64,000 nt of DNA, taken from positions 9,358,268 to 9,422,267 of the forward strand of contig NC_067206.1 of the NCBI RefSeq assembly GCF_026262505.1, read 5' to 3'. The notes under the pieces are model-generated. The model ran no database searches. It saw only the letters and a program-made list of their open reading frames with translations, and had not been told where the DNA came from. The stretch comes from Trichomonas vaginalis G3. Taxonomy: Eukaryota > Parabasalia > Trichomonadida > Trichomonadidae. This document shows positions 19,989-30,319 of the stretch, one piece after another (the stretch's first letter is position 1; each line of letters opens with the position of its first letter). The position numbers and the translations under genes were made by a program.

Positions 19989-21467
19989 ATGAATTCGATT
20001 CAAAATCATTTATATTCAACATTATTAAATCGACCAGAACTTATTAATAGCAACACTGCAGTCTTATTGAAATATAATGAACTTACAGATGAAAATATGA
20101 AAATAATAGATCATTTATCCATTAAAAACATCATTATTGAAACAAAATCTAATCTTTTCATGGAAATCTCGCAAAAATTAATAGATTGTACATCTCACTA
20201 TCCATCACTTCAACTATTTTGTCAATGTAATTGCGCTGAGGACTTCATTAAACTTCATACTTTAACAAATTATTCTCAAACAATAGCATTAGCAATTGAT
20301 CTTCCTCAAGATCCAAAAGAATTCAAGATTTTAAGTACTTTACCACTATCTGCGCTGTTTGTCAACTCAAAACACTTTGAAAAAAATTCAATTAAGCAGG
20401 AGTTTATTCCATTTTTGAAAGAAATGACTATCAGACAAATACCAATATTTGTGGAAACGGATATACCACATTTTACATTTTGTTTCTTTTCTCTTGGTAA
20501 AATTTTAAATGATTTAGTGCCAACAAATTTCTATGGACTAAGTTTTCCCCTTTTACCACTTGAAAACGATTTGAATTCCATGCAATATCAAAAATTGGAG
20601 TTTGATACTGCAAAATATGATTTATATGAAGAATTCACCCGAAAAGCTCTAGAGATGAAAGGTCCAGATGCCTATGTTGCCATTGTTGGAGCAGGTAGAG
20701 GTCCAATTGTTGATCGTGCTGTAAAAGCTGGAGCAAAAAATGTAATAATTGTAGAAAAAAATGTTTCTGCTGTAATTCTTCTTAAACAAAGACTAGAAAG
20801 AGAGTGGCCATCGACGTACAAATTATATGAAGGAGATATGCGCAATGTTAAGCTTCCTTTTCAAATTGATATCATTGTTTCAGAACTTTTAGGAAGTTTT
20901 GGAGATAATGAACTTTGTCCTGAATGTCTATATGGATGTAATCGTTTTTTGAGCAAAGATGCCATTTCAATTCCTCAAAATCTCAAATCTTTCTTAGTTC
21001 CTATCAATTCTCATTATTTATGGTGTGAAGCCTTTCACAAGAGCTTAGATTACATATGGGTAACATCAATGGCCACTGCAATTCCGATTGGACAAGAAAA
21101 AGAAATAAATTCTTTTGAATTTCCTTCGGCATCCAAAGATTTTTACAATAGTAAAGTCTTTGAGTTTGAAGCTGACACTGATTCTACTTTGAATGGTTTT
21201 TGTGGTTGGTTTGACTCAAAATTATTTGAAGAAATTCATTTGTCGAATTCATTCAAATCTCATACGAATGCAAGTGAAAGTTGGCTACATATATATGTTC
21301 CTATACGGAAGCCCGTCAATGTCAAGAAAGGACAAATAATTAAATTATTATTTTCCAGAAGAACTGATGGAAGGAGAGTTTGGTATGAGTGGGCATTAGT
21401 TGAGCCTGAGTTAATGGGAATCCAAAATGCATTTGGCTGCAAATACTCAATTAATCTTTTTTACTAA
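19989..21467 (+). CDS. PRMT5: PRMT5-type protein arginine methyltransferase
   Basis: From the first in-frame ATG it encodes 492 residues; the frame is open back to 19890 without an ATG. It has the SAM-binding loop VAIVGAGRGPIVDRA (about residue 230), the double-E loop SELLGSFGDNELCPECL (about 297) and the C-terminal beta-barrel with GFCGWFDS and WYEW. A Phe in LEFDTAKYD matches the position that favours symmetric dimethylation in PRMT5, and SESWLHIYVP carries the SW found in the family. The region before the SAM loop is about 130 residues shorter than in human PRMT5, so the N-terminal TIM barrel is incomplete. Either the protein is naturally short, or the gene lost 5' sequence, or the true start lies across an unrecognised intron. 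Expected role: methylation of spliceosomal and histone arginines. Confidence 0.92.
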   Translation: MNSIQNHLYSTLLNRPELINSNTAVLLKYNELTDENMKIIDHLSIKNIIIETKSNLFMEISQKLIDCTSHYPSLQLFCQCNCAEDFIKLHTLTNYSQTIALAIDLPQDPKEFKILSTLPLSALFVNSKHFEKNSIKQEFIPFLKEMTIRQIPIFVETDIPHFTFCFFSLGKILNDLVPTNFYGLSFPLLPLENDLNSMQYQKLEFDTAKYDLYEEFTRKALEMKGPDAYVAIVGAGRGPIVDRAVKAGAKNVIIVEKNVSAVILLKQRLEREWPSTYKLYEGDMRNVKLPFQIDIIVSELLGSFGDNELCPECLYGCNRFLSKDAISIPQNLKSFLVPINSHYLWCEAFHKSLDYIWVTSMATAIPIGQEKEINSFEFPSASKDFYNSKVFEFEADTDSTLNGFCGWFDSKLFEEIHLSNSFKSHTNASESWLHIYVPIRKPVNVKKGQIIKLLFSRRTDGRRVWYEWALVEPELMGIQNAFGCKYSINLFY

Positions 21468-21714
21468 AATTGTTTGTTTATAAATGTTTGCTTTAGAAAA
21501 AAATTTAAAATTATTGGAGAGAAGATTTTATTCTTTTTCCTTTTTCATTAAGAGTATACGTCATTCACATTAGCAAATGAAATGAGTATTTTAATCACTT
21601 CGAAATTTCCTGTGATAAATAATCCACAGTAATAACTTCAATGTCATTGATGGAATGTGAAATATCTGACTATAAATTCTTTGATTTTGAAATGTTAATT
21701 TTGATTCTTACATT

Positions 21715-22215
21715 TCTTAGTCATCTATTATGTTTCTAAGTCATCTATTATGTTTCTAAGTCATCTATTATGTTTCTAAGTCTTCTAATGTGTTTCTAAG
21801 TCTTCCATTATGTTTCTTAGTCATCTGTACTGTTTCTTAGTCTTCCATTATGTTTCTTAGTCGTCTGTACTGTTTCTTAGTCTTCCATTATGTTTCTTAG
21901 TCGTCTGTACTGTTTCTTAGTCTTCCATTATGTTTCTATGTCATCTGTACTGTTTCTTAGTCTTCCATTATGTTTCTTAGTCTTCAATTATGTTTCTTAG
22001 TCATCTATTATGTTTCTTAGTCTTCCATTATGTTTCTATGTCATCTGTACTGTTTCTTAGTCTTCAATTATGTTTCTTAGTCATCTATTATGTTTCTTAG
22101 TCTTCCATTATGTTTCTATGTCATCTGTACTGTTTCTTAGTCTTCAATTATGTTTCTAAGTCATCTGTACTGTTTTTAAGTCTTCTAATGTGTTTCTAAG
22201 TCTTCCAATGTGTTT
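21715..22215. repeat. 20-bp minisatellite, about 24 copies
   Basis: Exact 20-base periodicity, with unit variants such as TCATCTATTATGTTTCTAAG, TCTTCCATTATGTTTCTTAG and TCGTCTGTACTGTTTCTTAG. Variants alternate in a 40-base higher-order pattern in the middle, evidence of tandem duplication of pairs. It lies 250 bases after the PRMT5 stop. Not a CRISPR: there are no unique spacers. Confidence 0.95.
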
Positions 22216-22424
22216 CTTTAGTTTTATGAGCTTTTAAATTTGTTCTCACTATTACAAAATTAGTTAATGTAATCTTTGAGCTTTGAGAAATTAGAATAAA
22301 TTCAGGAAATTATATGAAGAAGGTGCAAAATTTTTTCTTCTGAAACGAAGTGATTCGTAACTATAAGGAGGAATAAATCATCATAATAATCAACATAGTA
22401 AATAATTCTTTGTGTGAAAAAAAC

Positions 22425-22710
22425 TTCTGGTATCCAAGAGTCTGAGTGTTAGTGAGGAGTGTATTGCTACTTTCCCTCCCAGGATCCATAAAGTCTTCAC
22501 TCCGGGTGACTGCTGCTAAGTTTGCTTAACAATTCCACAATTTGCTCCAAGAATATAGAGATGGTGACTTTCTTCTGGTCAAATATCATATGTGAGTGGA
22601 GCCATACGTCTGAGTATCGAGAATACTGAGTACGTCAGGTCAAGATGTCTTAGCAAACAGTGACAAAACCTCCTAATTGAGGAAAACCACAAAATCAAAT
22701 CGGTTTTTTT
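22425..22710 (+). ncRNA. Candidate structured Pol III RNA (SRP RNA-like?)
   Basis: A 270-base island with GC content near 45-50 percent stands in flanks of roughly 20-25 percent, without a conserved frame, and ends at a run of seven T (22704-22710) like a Pol III terminator. Two phrases recall the SRP RNA S domain: AGATGGTGAC near 22.56 kb (helix 6 5' strand) and CAGGTC...TTAGCA...ACAAAACCTCC near 22.64-22.67 kb (helix 8, with its AGCA loop and A-rich bulge). GTCA/TGAC and AAGA/TCTT pair around it. The Alu domain is not evident, and RNase P RNA or another structured RNA is possible. Confidence 0.4.
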
Positions 22711-23319
22711 CAATCGTAAAATCATTGTTTCAATTTTTTGAAAGCCGAAAATTTTATTGTAATTTTCTATTAAATTTTACTATAAATCTATAAACTAGCA
22801 AAATTATTTTTACATGATTGTAAAGATGTAAAATTTTTATCCAATGAAAATTTCAAATAATTGTTGACAGAAAATAGTTATTCAAGTTCTTTCAATTTGG
22901 TTTTCCTTAAAAAGGCTTTAATTGCCATATGTGAATCAGAATTACGAAGAAAATTTATAAATTGATTTAAAATAATTCAAATCCATCAGCAGAATAACAA
23001 AAATTATAATAAAATCAAATGTTTGTATAATGGCCATAATATTTATTGGTAAAAATTTTATGATCGTATGCAAATTTTGACAAAATGATATAATTCATTC
23101 AAATTCATCACAAAAATGCTTTAATTATTGATCTATTATAATATATCTAGCTTGTTTTTTATATGTTTTTATTTTGGAAAAAAATAATCTACGATAATTG
23201 CAAAATTCGATTCCAATAATTTTGAAGATCAAATTGATCGAACATTGGCACTCATTTTTAAAAAAAAATTAAGTGATGAACTCCCTCGAAAATTTGTAAT
23301 TTACAATTTTGTAAATTAA
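22711..23319. other. Intergenic AT-rich DNA, no gene seen
   Basis: About 600 bases of A/T-rich sequence with no frame, repeat or RNA signature that I can support. It contains the 3' flank of the minus-strand gene that ends at 23320. Confidence 0.5.
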
Positions 23320-23727
23320 TTAGTCATCGTTCTTTTCATGCTCCTTATTTTCATCATCCTTATACCCATGTTTAAGTTCGTTATACACATCTTTGATGTG
23401 ATCTTTGATTTCTGGCCAAAACATTATATACCATCTGTAAAGTGTTGGTTGATTCTTTAGTTTTTTCGTATAAGGTATTCCAGTCCTTTTAGAAAGTCTG
23501 AGAGCCATCTCTCGAAAGTCTTTTATTGTAAGATCAGTAATTTCTAAATTCTTGAAAGATTCTTGAAATGCGGTTTTATCTTCCATATAACCTAAAAGTT
23601 CCTTGTACACCGTACATAAATATTCTGCAATCCTTTCATCGTTGTGAGCAATCCTCTCAAGCGCAATGTCCTCAAGCTCCTTTATCAAACCCGGAAAATC
23701 TTGGATCATTTGTTCATCAGCGCTCAT
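23320..23727 (-). CDS. Small helical protein, paralogue of 25844-26233
   Basis: 135 residues, starting MSADEQMIQDFPGLIKELED. The C-terminal half contains SKRTGIPYTKKLKNQPTLYR followed by WYIMFWPEIKDHI, which matches IPYYNGLKQKTLTYK and FFEIFWGVIEPHI of the gene at 25.84 kb. The shared pattern is IPY-LK-TL-Y-FW-I--HI---Y, so both belong to one small family. All-helical, acidic tail, no signal peptide or TM segment. Function unknown. Confidence 0.7.
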   Translation of the reverse strand: MSADEQMIQDFPGLIKELEDIALERIAHNDERIAEYLCTVYKELLGYMEDKTAFQESFKNLEITDLTIKDFREMALRLSKRTGIPYTKKLKNQPTLYRWYIMFWPEIKDHIKDVYNELKHGYKDDENKEHEKNDD

Positions 23728-24244
23728 GTTATATTCTTGTTAAATTTATAAGTGAAGGAAAATGACATTTTGAATAGTTGTAAATTTTGGAAAATATCAC
23801 TTCTAACGTTGCGAGAAAAAAAAATTGGAATGACAATAAGTGTTTTTGATGCATTCGTGACTAGAGTTTATATTACACCAGTTTCATATAACATACTATT
23901 CCATAAGAGTCTGTTAATCTACAAAAATCACTTCAATCCAAATCAACTCATTCAACAAGTTTCACTTGTATAAAGTAGATACCAACATCACATTGAAATG
24001 TTCTATTATTGGAAAAGGATGAAAGTTTGATGAATTTTGAGCGATTATTAGTCCATAACTTTGTATTATCAAAGTAAATGAACAATATAAAGAAGAAGAA
24101 TCTAATAGAATTGATACAAATAAAGAATTGATATCTGTTCCAATTTTTCTTGATACCAAACCCATGGCACATTATGCACTTAGTAACCTTGCTTGATGTT
24201 TATCAACTTGTTTAATAAAAATTACTCTAAAATACTATTAATTT
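23728..24244. other. Intergenic DNA, no gene seen
   Basis: About 500 bases between two minus-strand genes. Short frames on both strands lack coding character. This stretch must hold the promoter of 23320-23727 and the 3' end of 24245-25330. Confidence 0.5.
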
Positions 24245-25330
24245 TTATTCATAAAAAGAATTAAGAAGTAAAAATGTAAAAAACCAATTGAAAACTGGTT
24301 TTATAAATGGAAATGTCGAACATAAGGTTGGTGTAACAATTAGTGCGATCAATATATGAATACAAATTCGAATTGTTGAGAAAATTATTACAATAAACTT
24401 GATTTGTTGCGATAATGAAATGGAATAGATAAGTGAAAGTAATACTGAGTAGAGAGTACCGAAATCGAAATTAAAATTATCGGAAATAATAAAAATTATA
24501 ATTCCAACGAATGGAATGATAAAAAATATATTGCCGTAACTGTTTTTGAAGACTAATAAGACTGTGAGCATACAGTTATAGCAGAAATCATGAATAATTT
24601 GCTTTGATTTCGAAAAATCAAAGTTTTGAGGTAGTGTTAGTTGCATCACAAGTCCAAATGCAGCTATTGCTAGATTAGTAATGTGGGTTGTTTTGTTTTC
24701 GTCTGTATTATAAATCTTGAAAAATATAAAGAATATATATGCAAATGAAATAATTATCAAAAAGAAATTAAGTATTTTCATTAGGTATAAAAATCTAGTA
24801 GTGAATGTAGTGATGATAAGATGAATTCCTTGAAGAAAAATGTTATCTCCATATATCAGAACTGTAAAGTCAAAAGATGTAATAGATAATGAATTATTTC
24901 TATACAATATGCAGCAGTTCGAATCTTTTTGAACAGGAGTGAGAGTTAAATTATTATGGATGAAGCCAAACTGATAATTGTCATAATTCTGTGTGTAAAG
25001 ATTTAATGTTGTTGAGGCATTAAACTCCTGCCGGTTTTGTGAGCATAAATCGACTTGCAGAAAAAAATTATTTTGGGGAAAATTATTTACTTGGATTGAT
25101 GCTTTAATAAAGCCAGAATCTCTGTTTTCACTAGAAATTGTGCTATTTTGCTGTAGTAAACTAAAACCAGGAAGCGTTATGATAGAAATTAATAATAAAA
25201 TTACCCAAATTGAATAAATAACATGTATAGGATGATTTTGTAGGCTGAAAAATGTATATTGATTTGGATCATCTTGAGATATTAATGAAACATCTTCCAA
25301 ATCCTTATCATCATCCAAAGATGTTTTCAT
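24245..25330 (-). CDS. Multi-pass membrane protein with lumenal domain (Wntless/TMEM181-like layout)
   Basis: 361 residues. A cytosolic acidic N-terminus (MKTSLDDDKDLEDVS) precedes one hydrophobic helix (about 35-58). A hydrophilic domain of about 120 residues follows with several N-glycosylation sequons (NSTI, NAST, NLTL, NNSL) and an SNCC pair. Then come six to seven hydrophobic helices from about residue 180 to the end. A TM, a lumenal domain and a 7TM block are the layout of GOST/Wntless-like sorting receptors, but I see no diagnostic residue, so this is a topology-based suggestion only. Confidence 0.6.
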   Translation of the reverse strand: MKTSLDDDKDLEDVSLISQDDPNQYTFFSLQNHPIHVIYSIWVILLLISIITLPGFSLLQQNSTISSENRDSGFIKASIQVNNFPQNNFFLQVDLCSQNRQEFNASTTLNLYTQNYDNYQFGFIHNNLTLTPVQKDSNCCILYRNNSLSITSFDFTVLIYGDNIFLQGIHLIITTFTTRFLYLMKILNFFLIIISFAYIFFIFFKIYNTDENKTTHITNLAIAAFGLVMQLTLPQNFDFSKSKQIIHDFCYNCMLTVLLVFKNSYGNIFFIIPFVGIIIFIISDNFNFDFGTLYSVLLSLIYSISLSQQIKFIVIIFSTIRICIHILIALIVTPTLCSTFPFIKPVFNWFFTFLLLNSFYE

Positions 25331-25843
25331 AATATGGTTTTAAAAAATCGATATTGAAGGTTAAATATTGAAAAGGAAATGAATTTTATTAAATATATTG
25401 AGCTATTGGCAATAGATAAGAATTTTATTAATAAATATCCTTTTATTAGCAAAATTTCAAGGATCAGAATATTCTAATTGATTAATCAATCTAATTTATC
25501 AATATCAAATTTTCTAAAAATCTCTAAATTTTTTCTAAAATTTGAAATTTGAATTAAAATCTGAAGATTTTTGAAGATGAAAAAACAAATATAAATTATT
25601 TTTGGAAATACAAGATCATTCAGAAAAGGGTATTTTATGATATTATATCATTATCTGCGTTAAAATGACAGTTTTTGTTTTTTTTCCATGTCAGAATTTA
25701 TGCAAAAACCCAACTTTATTGATGAAAATGATTCCCCACTTAACGCTCTTATAAGTTCCACAAAATGTTAAAATAAAATTTTGCCAACTTGAATTTGGAA
25801 TTCTAAAAAATTGAATCCTAAAAAAAACTTGACATAATTTTTA
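25331..25843. other. Divergent intergenic region, no gene seen
   Basis: About 510 bases between divergent genes, so it should hold both promoters. No repeat or RNA recognised. GACATAAT occurs just before the ATG at 25844 and loosely resembles the trichomonad initiator (TCA followed by pyrimidine and A/T). Confidence 0.4.
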
Positions 25844-26233
25844 ATGTCGTTTTCCCCAAACATATCTCAGAGTATTCAGGAACAGTCTTTTAAGACCTTA
25901 GAAGAACTACAAAAGATAACATTCAATAATCAAAGACTTGAACAACTTGCTATTGAATATTTGTCATTTTTAAAGAGTTCAGATGCAATTAATGTAGACA
26001 TCAAGGCAATAAACAACAAAATAGCAGAACACGGCGTCGATCTTGCCTTTCTCAATAAGATTTCAAACATCAGAAACTTTGCTTTTAAATTGGGGCAAAT
26101 TTGTAAGATCCCTTACTACAATGGACTCAAACAAAAAACCCTAACATACAAATTCTTTGAAATTTTTTGGGGAGTTATTGAACCCCATATCAAAGAAGCT
26201 TATGAACAAGCAAAGTTGGATAATGTTTCTTAA
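25844..26233 (+). CDS. Small helical protein, paralogue of 23320-23727
   Basis: 129 residues from MSFSPNISQSIQEQSFKTLE. It shares the C-terminal IPY...LK...TL.Y..FEIFWG.IEPHI..AY pattern with the protein at 23.32 kb, on the opposite strand and separated by the membrane protein gene. Probably an old local duplication. No recognised domain; mostly alpha-helical. The ATG at 25844 is the first in frame. Confidence 0.7.
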   Translation: MSFSPNISQSIQEQSFKTLEELQKITFNNQRLEQLAIEYLSFLKSSDAINVDIKAINNKIAEHGVDLAFLNKISNIRNFAFKLGQICKIPYYNGLKQKTLTYKFFEIFWGVIEPHIKEAYEQAKLDNVS

Positions 26234-26787
26234 TGGGCTTCATAATGGTACATGATGCTTCCAATTAGTGCGAAATTATTTTTTTATTGTTATTTTTTAT
26301 TGTTATTATTTTTTATCATGAATATAAGCGATATACAGAAGATATTCAATCCAAAACTTAAAGTACCTAAGTACTTGGGTTAGAATATTAAAATTACTAT
26401 TTATTAAAATGTTTTGTTTATTATTTCATTGCTCTTTGCCAGAAATCGATCACAATCATTAAGTATACGAACCTTTATATATGTACTCATAAACTCTTAG
26501 TAAGAAATGAAATATATTTGTTCCTTTTGCATTTCATCTAAAGATACCCAAAAGATAAGATAGCACTTATACATGAAATAAACATACATTGATAAACCTA
26601 TCCAAAAATCTTTTGTACTTGAGTTTTATTTTCAAATTCGCCTAAAAATTACCTGATTCGTGTTTAATCAAGCAGAACTTTTCCATATGATTTATGTTTC
26701 TTTTCTTTTTTTCGCTTTGTAAGGTTTCCTCATCATCTCCGATCTCCAAAAGTGCCAAAAAACGTGTCATAATCGTCGAGCTCGAAA
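26234..26787. other. Intergenic DNA with a likely initiator before 26788
   Basis: No gene. GTGTCATAATCG near 26.77 kb contains TCATAA, which fits the trichomonad initiator (TCA, pyrimidine, two A/T) about 20 bases before the ATG of the next gene. Confidence 0.45.
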
Positions 26788-27717
26788 ATGGAATCATTGC
26801 CATCAGTCAGGAGTAAAACAAGTTCAAGTTCTACACGAAGAACATCCCTTTCAAGCGGACATGAGAAAAAGAAACAACCACAAGTTACACAATCTGATAT
26901 TCACCAATTAAGGTTAAAGACCCAATACTTGGATCAACAGACTAAAATACTTCGAACACAATTGAACAGAGTTCACGATCAGATTAATGCGAAAACTAAA
27001 ACAATCAATAAAACAGTTGGAAATTCAAATCAAATTGCTTCAAATAGTTTCAAGACAAAAATTGAACAACTTACACGTTCAATAGAAGCTGCGACTGATA
27101 CAAAAGAGAAACTTGAAGAACAAATTGAAGTTGTTAAAAATAACGATAAAGGTGCAGTTGTTGTTGAACTTCAAGAGGAGCTGAAAATGGCTTACTGCGA
27201 ATTACAAAGAATACATGATGAAATTGCTGAATCCCAATCAAACGGCTCTTCAAATGTTAAAAGATTACAAACAGCAAACTCCAAAGTATCAGATGAATAC
27301 GCTAAAGATCTTGATTATAAAATAAACAAGCTTCGACTCTCAAATAAAGACATAAAAGATAAGATTATCGCTTATCAAAAGAAAATTGAGAGAAACAATA
27401 TCGAAAGAGAGCTAAATCAGCGAAATAAAGAAGGAAAAACACTCCAATACGGTAAGGTCGAGATAGAAGACAACAAACGTTACAGAATAGAAAAATTTAA
27501 TTTAATTGCTTCAAGTTTGAACGATGAAAACGCAAAATTTGAAGAAAAGGTGAAGTTACTTAACGATGTAATCAACCAACAAAGAGAGAAAATCGTTAAT
27601 CACCTAGTCCAACAAAGTCCAAGGAAAGAGACATCCAGGAGTCAAGGAACTACAAAACAGGAAGAGGAGGAAGCTAACGAAGAACAAAATTCAGGAGAAC
27701 CTGACATTAATTTCTAA
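26788..27717 (+). CDS. Coiled-coil protein, Ser-rich N-terminus
   Basis: 309 residues. A Ser/Arg-rich, probably disordered head (KTSSSSTRRTSLSSGHEKKK) is followed by long heptad-rich coiled coils from about residue 35 to 275 (for example LRLKTQYLDQQTKILRTQLN). The tail is acidic and Gln-rich. Likely a cytoskeletal or basal-body filament protein; no specific family is recognised. An initiator-like TCATAA lies about 20 bases upstream, which supports this start. Confidence 0.75.
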   Translation: MESLPSVRSKTSSSSTRRTSLSSGHEKKKQPQVTQSDIHQLRLKTQYLDQQTKILRTQLNRVHDQINAKTKTINKTVGNSNQIASNSFKTKIEQLTRSIEAATDTKEKLEEQIEVVKNNDKGAVVVELQEELKMAYCELQRIHDEIAESQSNGSSNVKRLQTANSKVSDEYAKDLDYKINKLRLSNKDIKDKIIAYQKKIERNNIERELNQRNKEGKTLQYGKVEIEDNKRYRIEKFNLIASSLNDENAKFEEKVKLLNDVINQQREKIVNHLVQQSPRKETSRSQGTTKQEEEEANEEQNSGEPDINF

Positions 27718-28177
27718 TTTTTGTTACAAAAAGATTCTGAAGATATGTTTAACTCTAATGTTATACATATATCAATATATCTTGACTTATTTTTAATATT
27801 GTCCAAAATTATTTTTATTGAATTTTATTTTCCATTGTTAAGCGGCCAAATGCTACAACATTTATATCACTATGAAGTTTTCAACCTTACTAGATAGTAA
27901 TTTTCAGTTTCTATCACTTGAAATTTTTATTATTCACTTTTTTTTTCACTATTATACTTTTCTTAGAGAATCTTATCAATGAAGATACTTGCTATTATGG
28001 ATGATAATGTTTTGTTTGCTAAATACTTATGATTATTTAATTTTTCATATTTTTTTTATTTGTAACTTTGAGTTTCCTTGAGAATCAGTAAACTTGATAT
28101 TCATAAAAACCGTTTACTTTTATAGAGGGGGACTCATTTCTCATTATGATACCTTTTTTTACAAATTTATTATTTCG
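27718..28177. other. Intergenic DNA with initiator motif
   Basis: About 460 bases without a gene. ACTCATTTCTCATT near 28.13 kb contains TCATTT, a good match to the trichomonad initiator, about 40 bases before the chosen start of the next gene. Confidence 0.4.
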
Positions 28178-28666
28178 ATGACTGTAACACCTCAATTCAC
28201 AACACAAAGTGCATTTGGCAATTACAGAGGGACACCAAAATCACCTACGTCAATGTTCTTGTATTCCTCAACATCTAGTCAAGTCAAAGCTCAAAATGAC
28301 CAGTTATTACAATTAAAGGAACAGTATTTACGCTTAAAGGCACAGTATATCCAAGAATCAAAGGACAGCAGCGCCAAAATAATGAGTTTGGAAAGGCAGC
28401 TCAGAACAAAGCAACAAGAACTTGAAAAACTCGAAAGGGAACTTGCTCAGTTACGATCTAAGGGAGGAATATCTCAAAAATCAGGATCAATCGGAGCTGT
28501 TGAGAAAATTTGGAATATAATGAATGATTACCGCGAGCAAATCAAAAACGGAGCTCTTCAAGAACCAAAATCATCACCAAATATAGGAACACCAATACAT
28601 ATCAATGAAGATGATGAAGATGAGATCTATACTAGGATTCAACCAAGAGCTCACTTTGCAAAATGA
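28178..28666 (+). CDS. Coiled-coil protein
   Basis: 162 residues from the ATG at 28178 (MTVTPQFTTQSAFGNYRG). The frame extends upstream, but that part is A/T-run sequence with the TCATTT initiator inside it, so the downstream ATG is preferred. There is a coiled coil at about residues 30-95 (LLQLKEQYLRLKAQYIQESK) and an acidic tail (NEDDEDEIYTRIQPR). Same orientation as the neighbouring coiled-coil gene. Possibly another cytoskeletal component. No family recognised. Confidence 0.7.
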   Translation: MTVTPQFTTQSAFGNYRGTPKSPTSMFLYSSTSSQVKAQNDQLLQLKEQYLRLKAQYIQESKDSSAKIMSLERQLRTKQQELEKLERELAQLRSKGGISQKSGSIGAVEKIWNIMNDYREQIKNGALQEPKSSPNIGTPIHINEDDEDEIYTRIQPRAHFAK

Positions 28667-29070
28667 ATTTATGGTTTAAATCTTAAACATTTTATAATTA
28701 AAGTTCTTAATTTTTTCATTGTAAGAGGCATGTTAATAAAATGCAGTTAAAAAAGTTTAAAATCATTTATAATCTTTTTGATTTTTATGCTATGCCTATT
28801 ATATTTCTATCTGAACTAATACATATTCATGTTGATAAGTTTGTAGCATCTATTTCATGATTTATTGTCAGAATTACTGAATTTTATGGAGAAAACATGT
28901 ATTTGCAATGAAATACATCACGACTCTTTTTTATTATACGATAAAATCGCTAACATTTGATTATGAACCGGATCTGCAATCACATAATAAAGCTCATCCA
29001 AAATTCATCCAAATTGACAAGTTCTCAATTCATAAATATTGTTCAGGTATAAGTAGTCAACATTTGTTAT
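28667..29070. other. Intergenic DNA, no gene seen
   Basis: About 400 bases of A/T-rich sequence between the coiled-coil gene and the MITE. No repeat or frame of note. Confidence 0.5.
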
Positions 29071-29078
29071 ATTTTAAT

Positions 29079-30135
29079 TAAGGGTTTCGTTTTGCGAAAA
29101 AAACGTACAATACGCAATTTCGCTAAAAAAACATTTAGCTAGCAATTTCGACCTTTGACTCCACTCAAGACGTCACTTTTTTAATTTTGCGGTATCATAT
29201 TTTTGGAAAATCTTTATGAATATTATATAAAAAGTCTCTTTAATATCTATATTTCATATTTTTATCGATTTTTAAAGTTTTTGCGAAAAGTATTCAATTA
29301 TTTTTGCTATTTGGTCGGGTAAATGTCAGATTTGCGACATTTTCTGATATGATATTCAGATTCTACGTTGATAATAATGCTTATAGAACCCTCTTGCTAT
29401 TGTGTCAAAATTGCGAAACCGATAGCAAAAATATCTCGCAATATCAAAATTGAGATATTGAGTGAATTATGCATTATAGAGATTAAAAATCTGATTTGTG
29501 AAAACATCTCATCAGTTTCTAGCTAATTCAAAAATCTTTACTATCTTATTCGATTAAAATGAAAAGGGAATAGTTTCATTATGCTTTAAATGACAGCCTT
29601 ATAATATAATCATAGTTTTCGCTCAATATGCAGCATTTTTTTTTCGAAATCTATGGTCAATATCCTAAATACTGATTGCTTTGCATTCATATCTCTTACA
29701 TTTTCTATACCCACATCACTATTCATTGCTATTCCTATCTTTTTCATTTTTGTTTGTTTCTCATAATTTCTCAAAAAACATGATAACTTGATATTTGTAA
29801 ATATCATACTTTATAACGTAAATAAGAACTTGACCTATTAAGAAAAGCAGTAATGAAAAGAAAATCTGAAATTCATAAAAATTACAAGTTTCTGATGACA
29901 ATTAGCTTAATTAAACCAGGTACAAGATTATATAATTGTATTTTCTATCCAATTATCCATATAATATCTTATCCAGAAAAAATAACTTGATCAATACCAA
30001 ATGATTTTTTAACTAGTAAATAAAGTATTTTCTTTACACACACATTGTATATCATAGTTTTTTTTTTTTGGTTTCGCAAAACATCCAAAAACAAATATGC
30101 TATAAAAGTGACAATTTTAGCAAAACGAAACCCTT
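29079..30135. mobile_element. hAT-like non-autonomous transposon (MITE), about 1.06 kb
   Basis: The ends are inverted copies of AAGGGTTTCGTTTTGC (left 29080; the right end is GCAAAACGAAACCCTT, ending at 30135). The flanks carry the same octamer, ATTTTAAT, at 29071-29078 and 30136-30143: an 8-base target duplication of the size made by hAT transposases. Further GTTTCGCAAAAC and GCGAAACC phrases occur inside as subterminal repeats. No transposase is present; the weak short frames inside are not supported. Confidence 0.8.
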
Positions 30136-30319
30136 ATTTTAATCCAATATTATCATCAAGATATCAACTTTTTTTTAAACATCGATTCAATTTCAATTTT
30201 TTCATAATATATTCTGGGGATGAGTAGGGTGTGGGTACATAAGACATAAAAATATGTTTAGAATTTTTAAAACAACTCAAAGATTAGGGAGGATAGCTAG
30301 TGTTTCGTTAATCAAGTTT

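Noticed and set aside
21715-22215. Regular repeats suggesting a CRISPR array
   Set aside because: Pure 20-bp tandem units without unique spacers, in a eukaryotic context.
29610-29807. 65-aa minus-strand frame inside the hAT-like MITE
   Set aside because: No start context, low-quality composition, lies inside a non-coding transposon.
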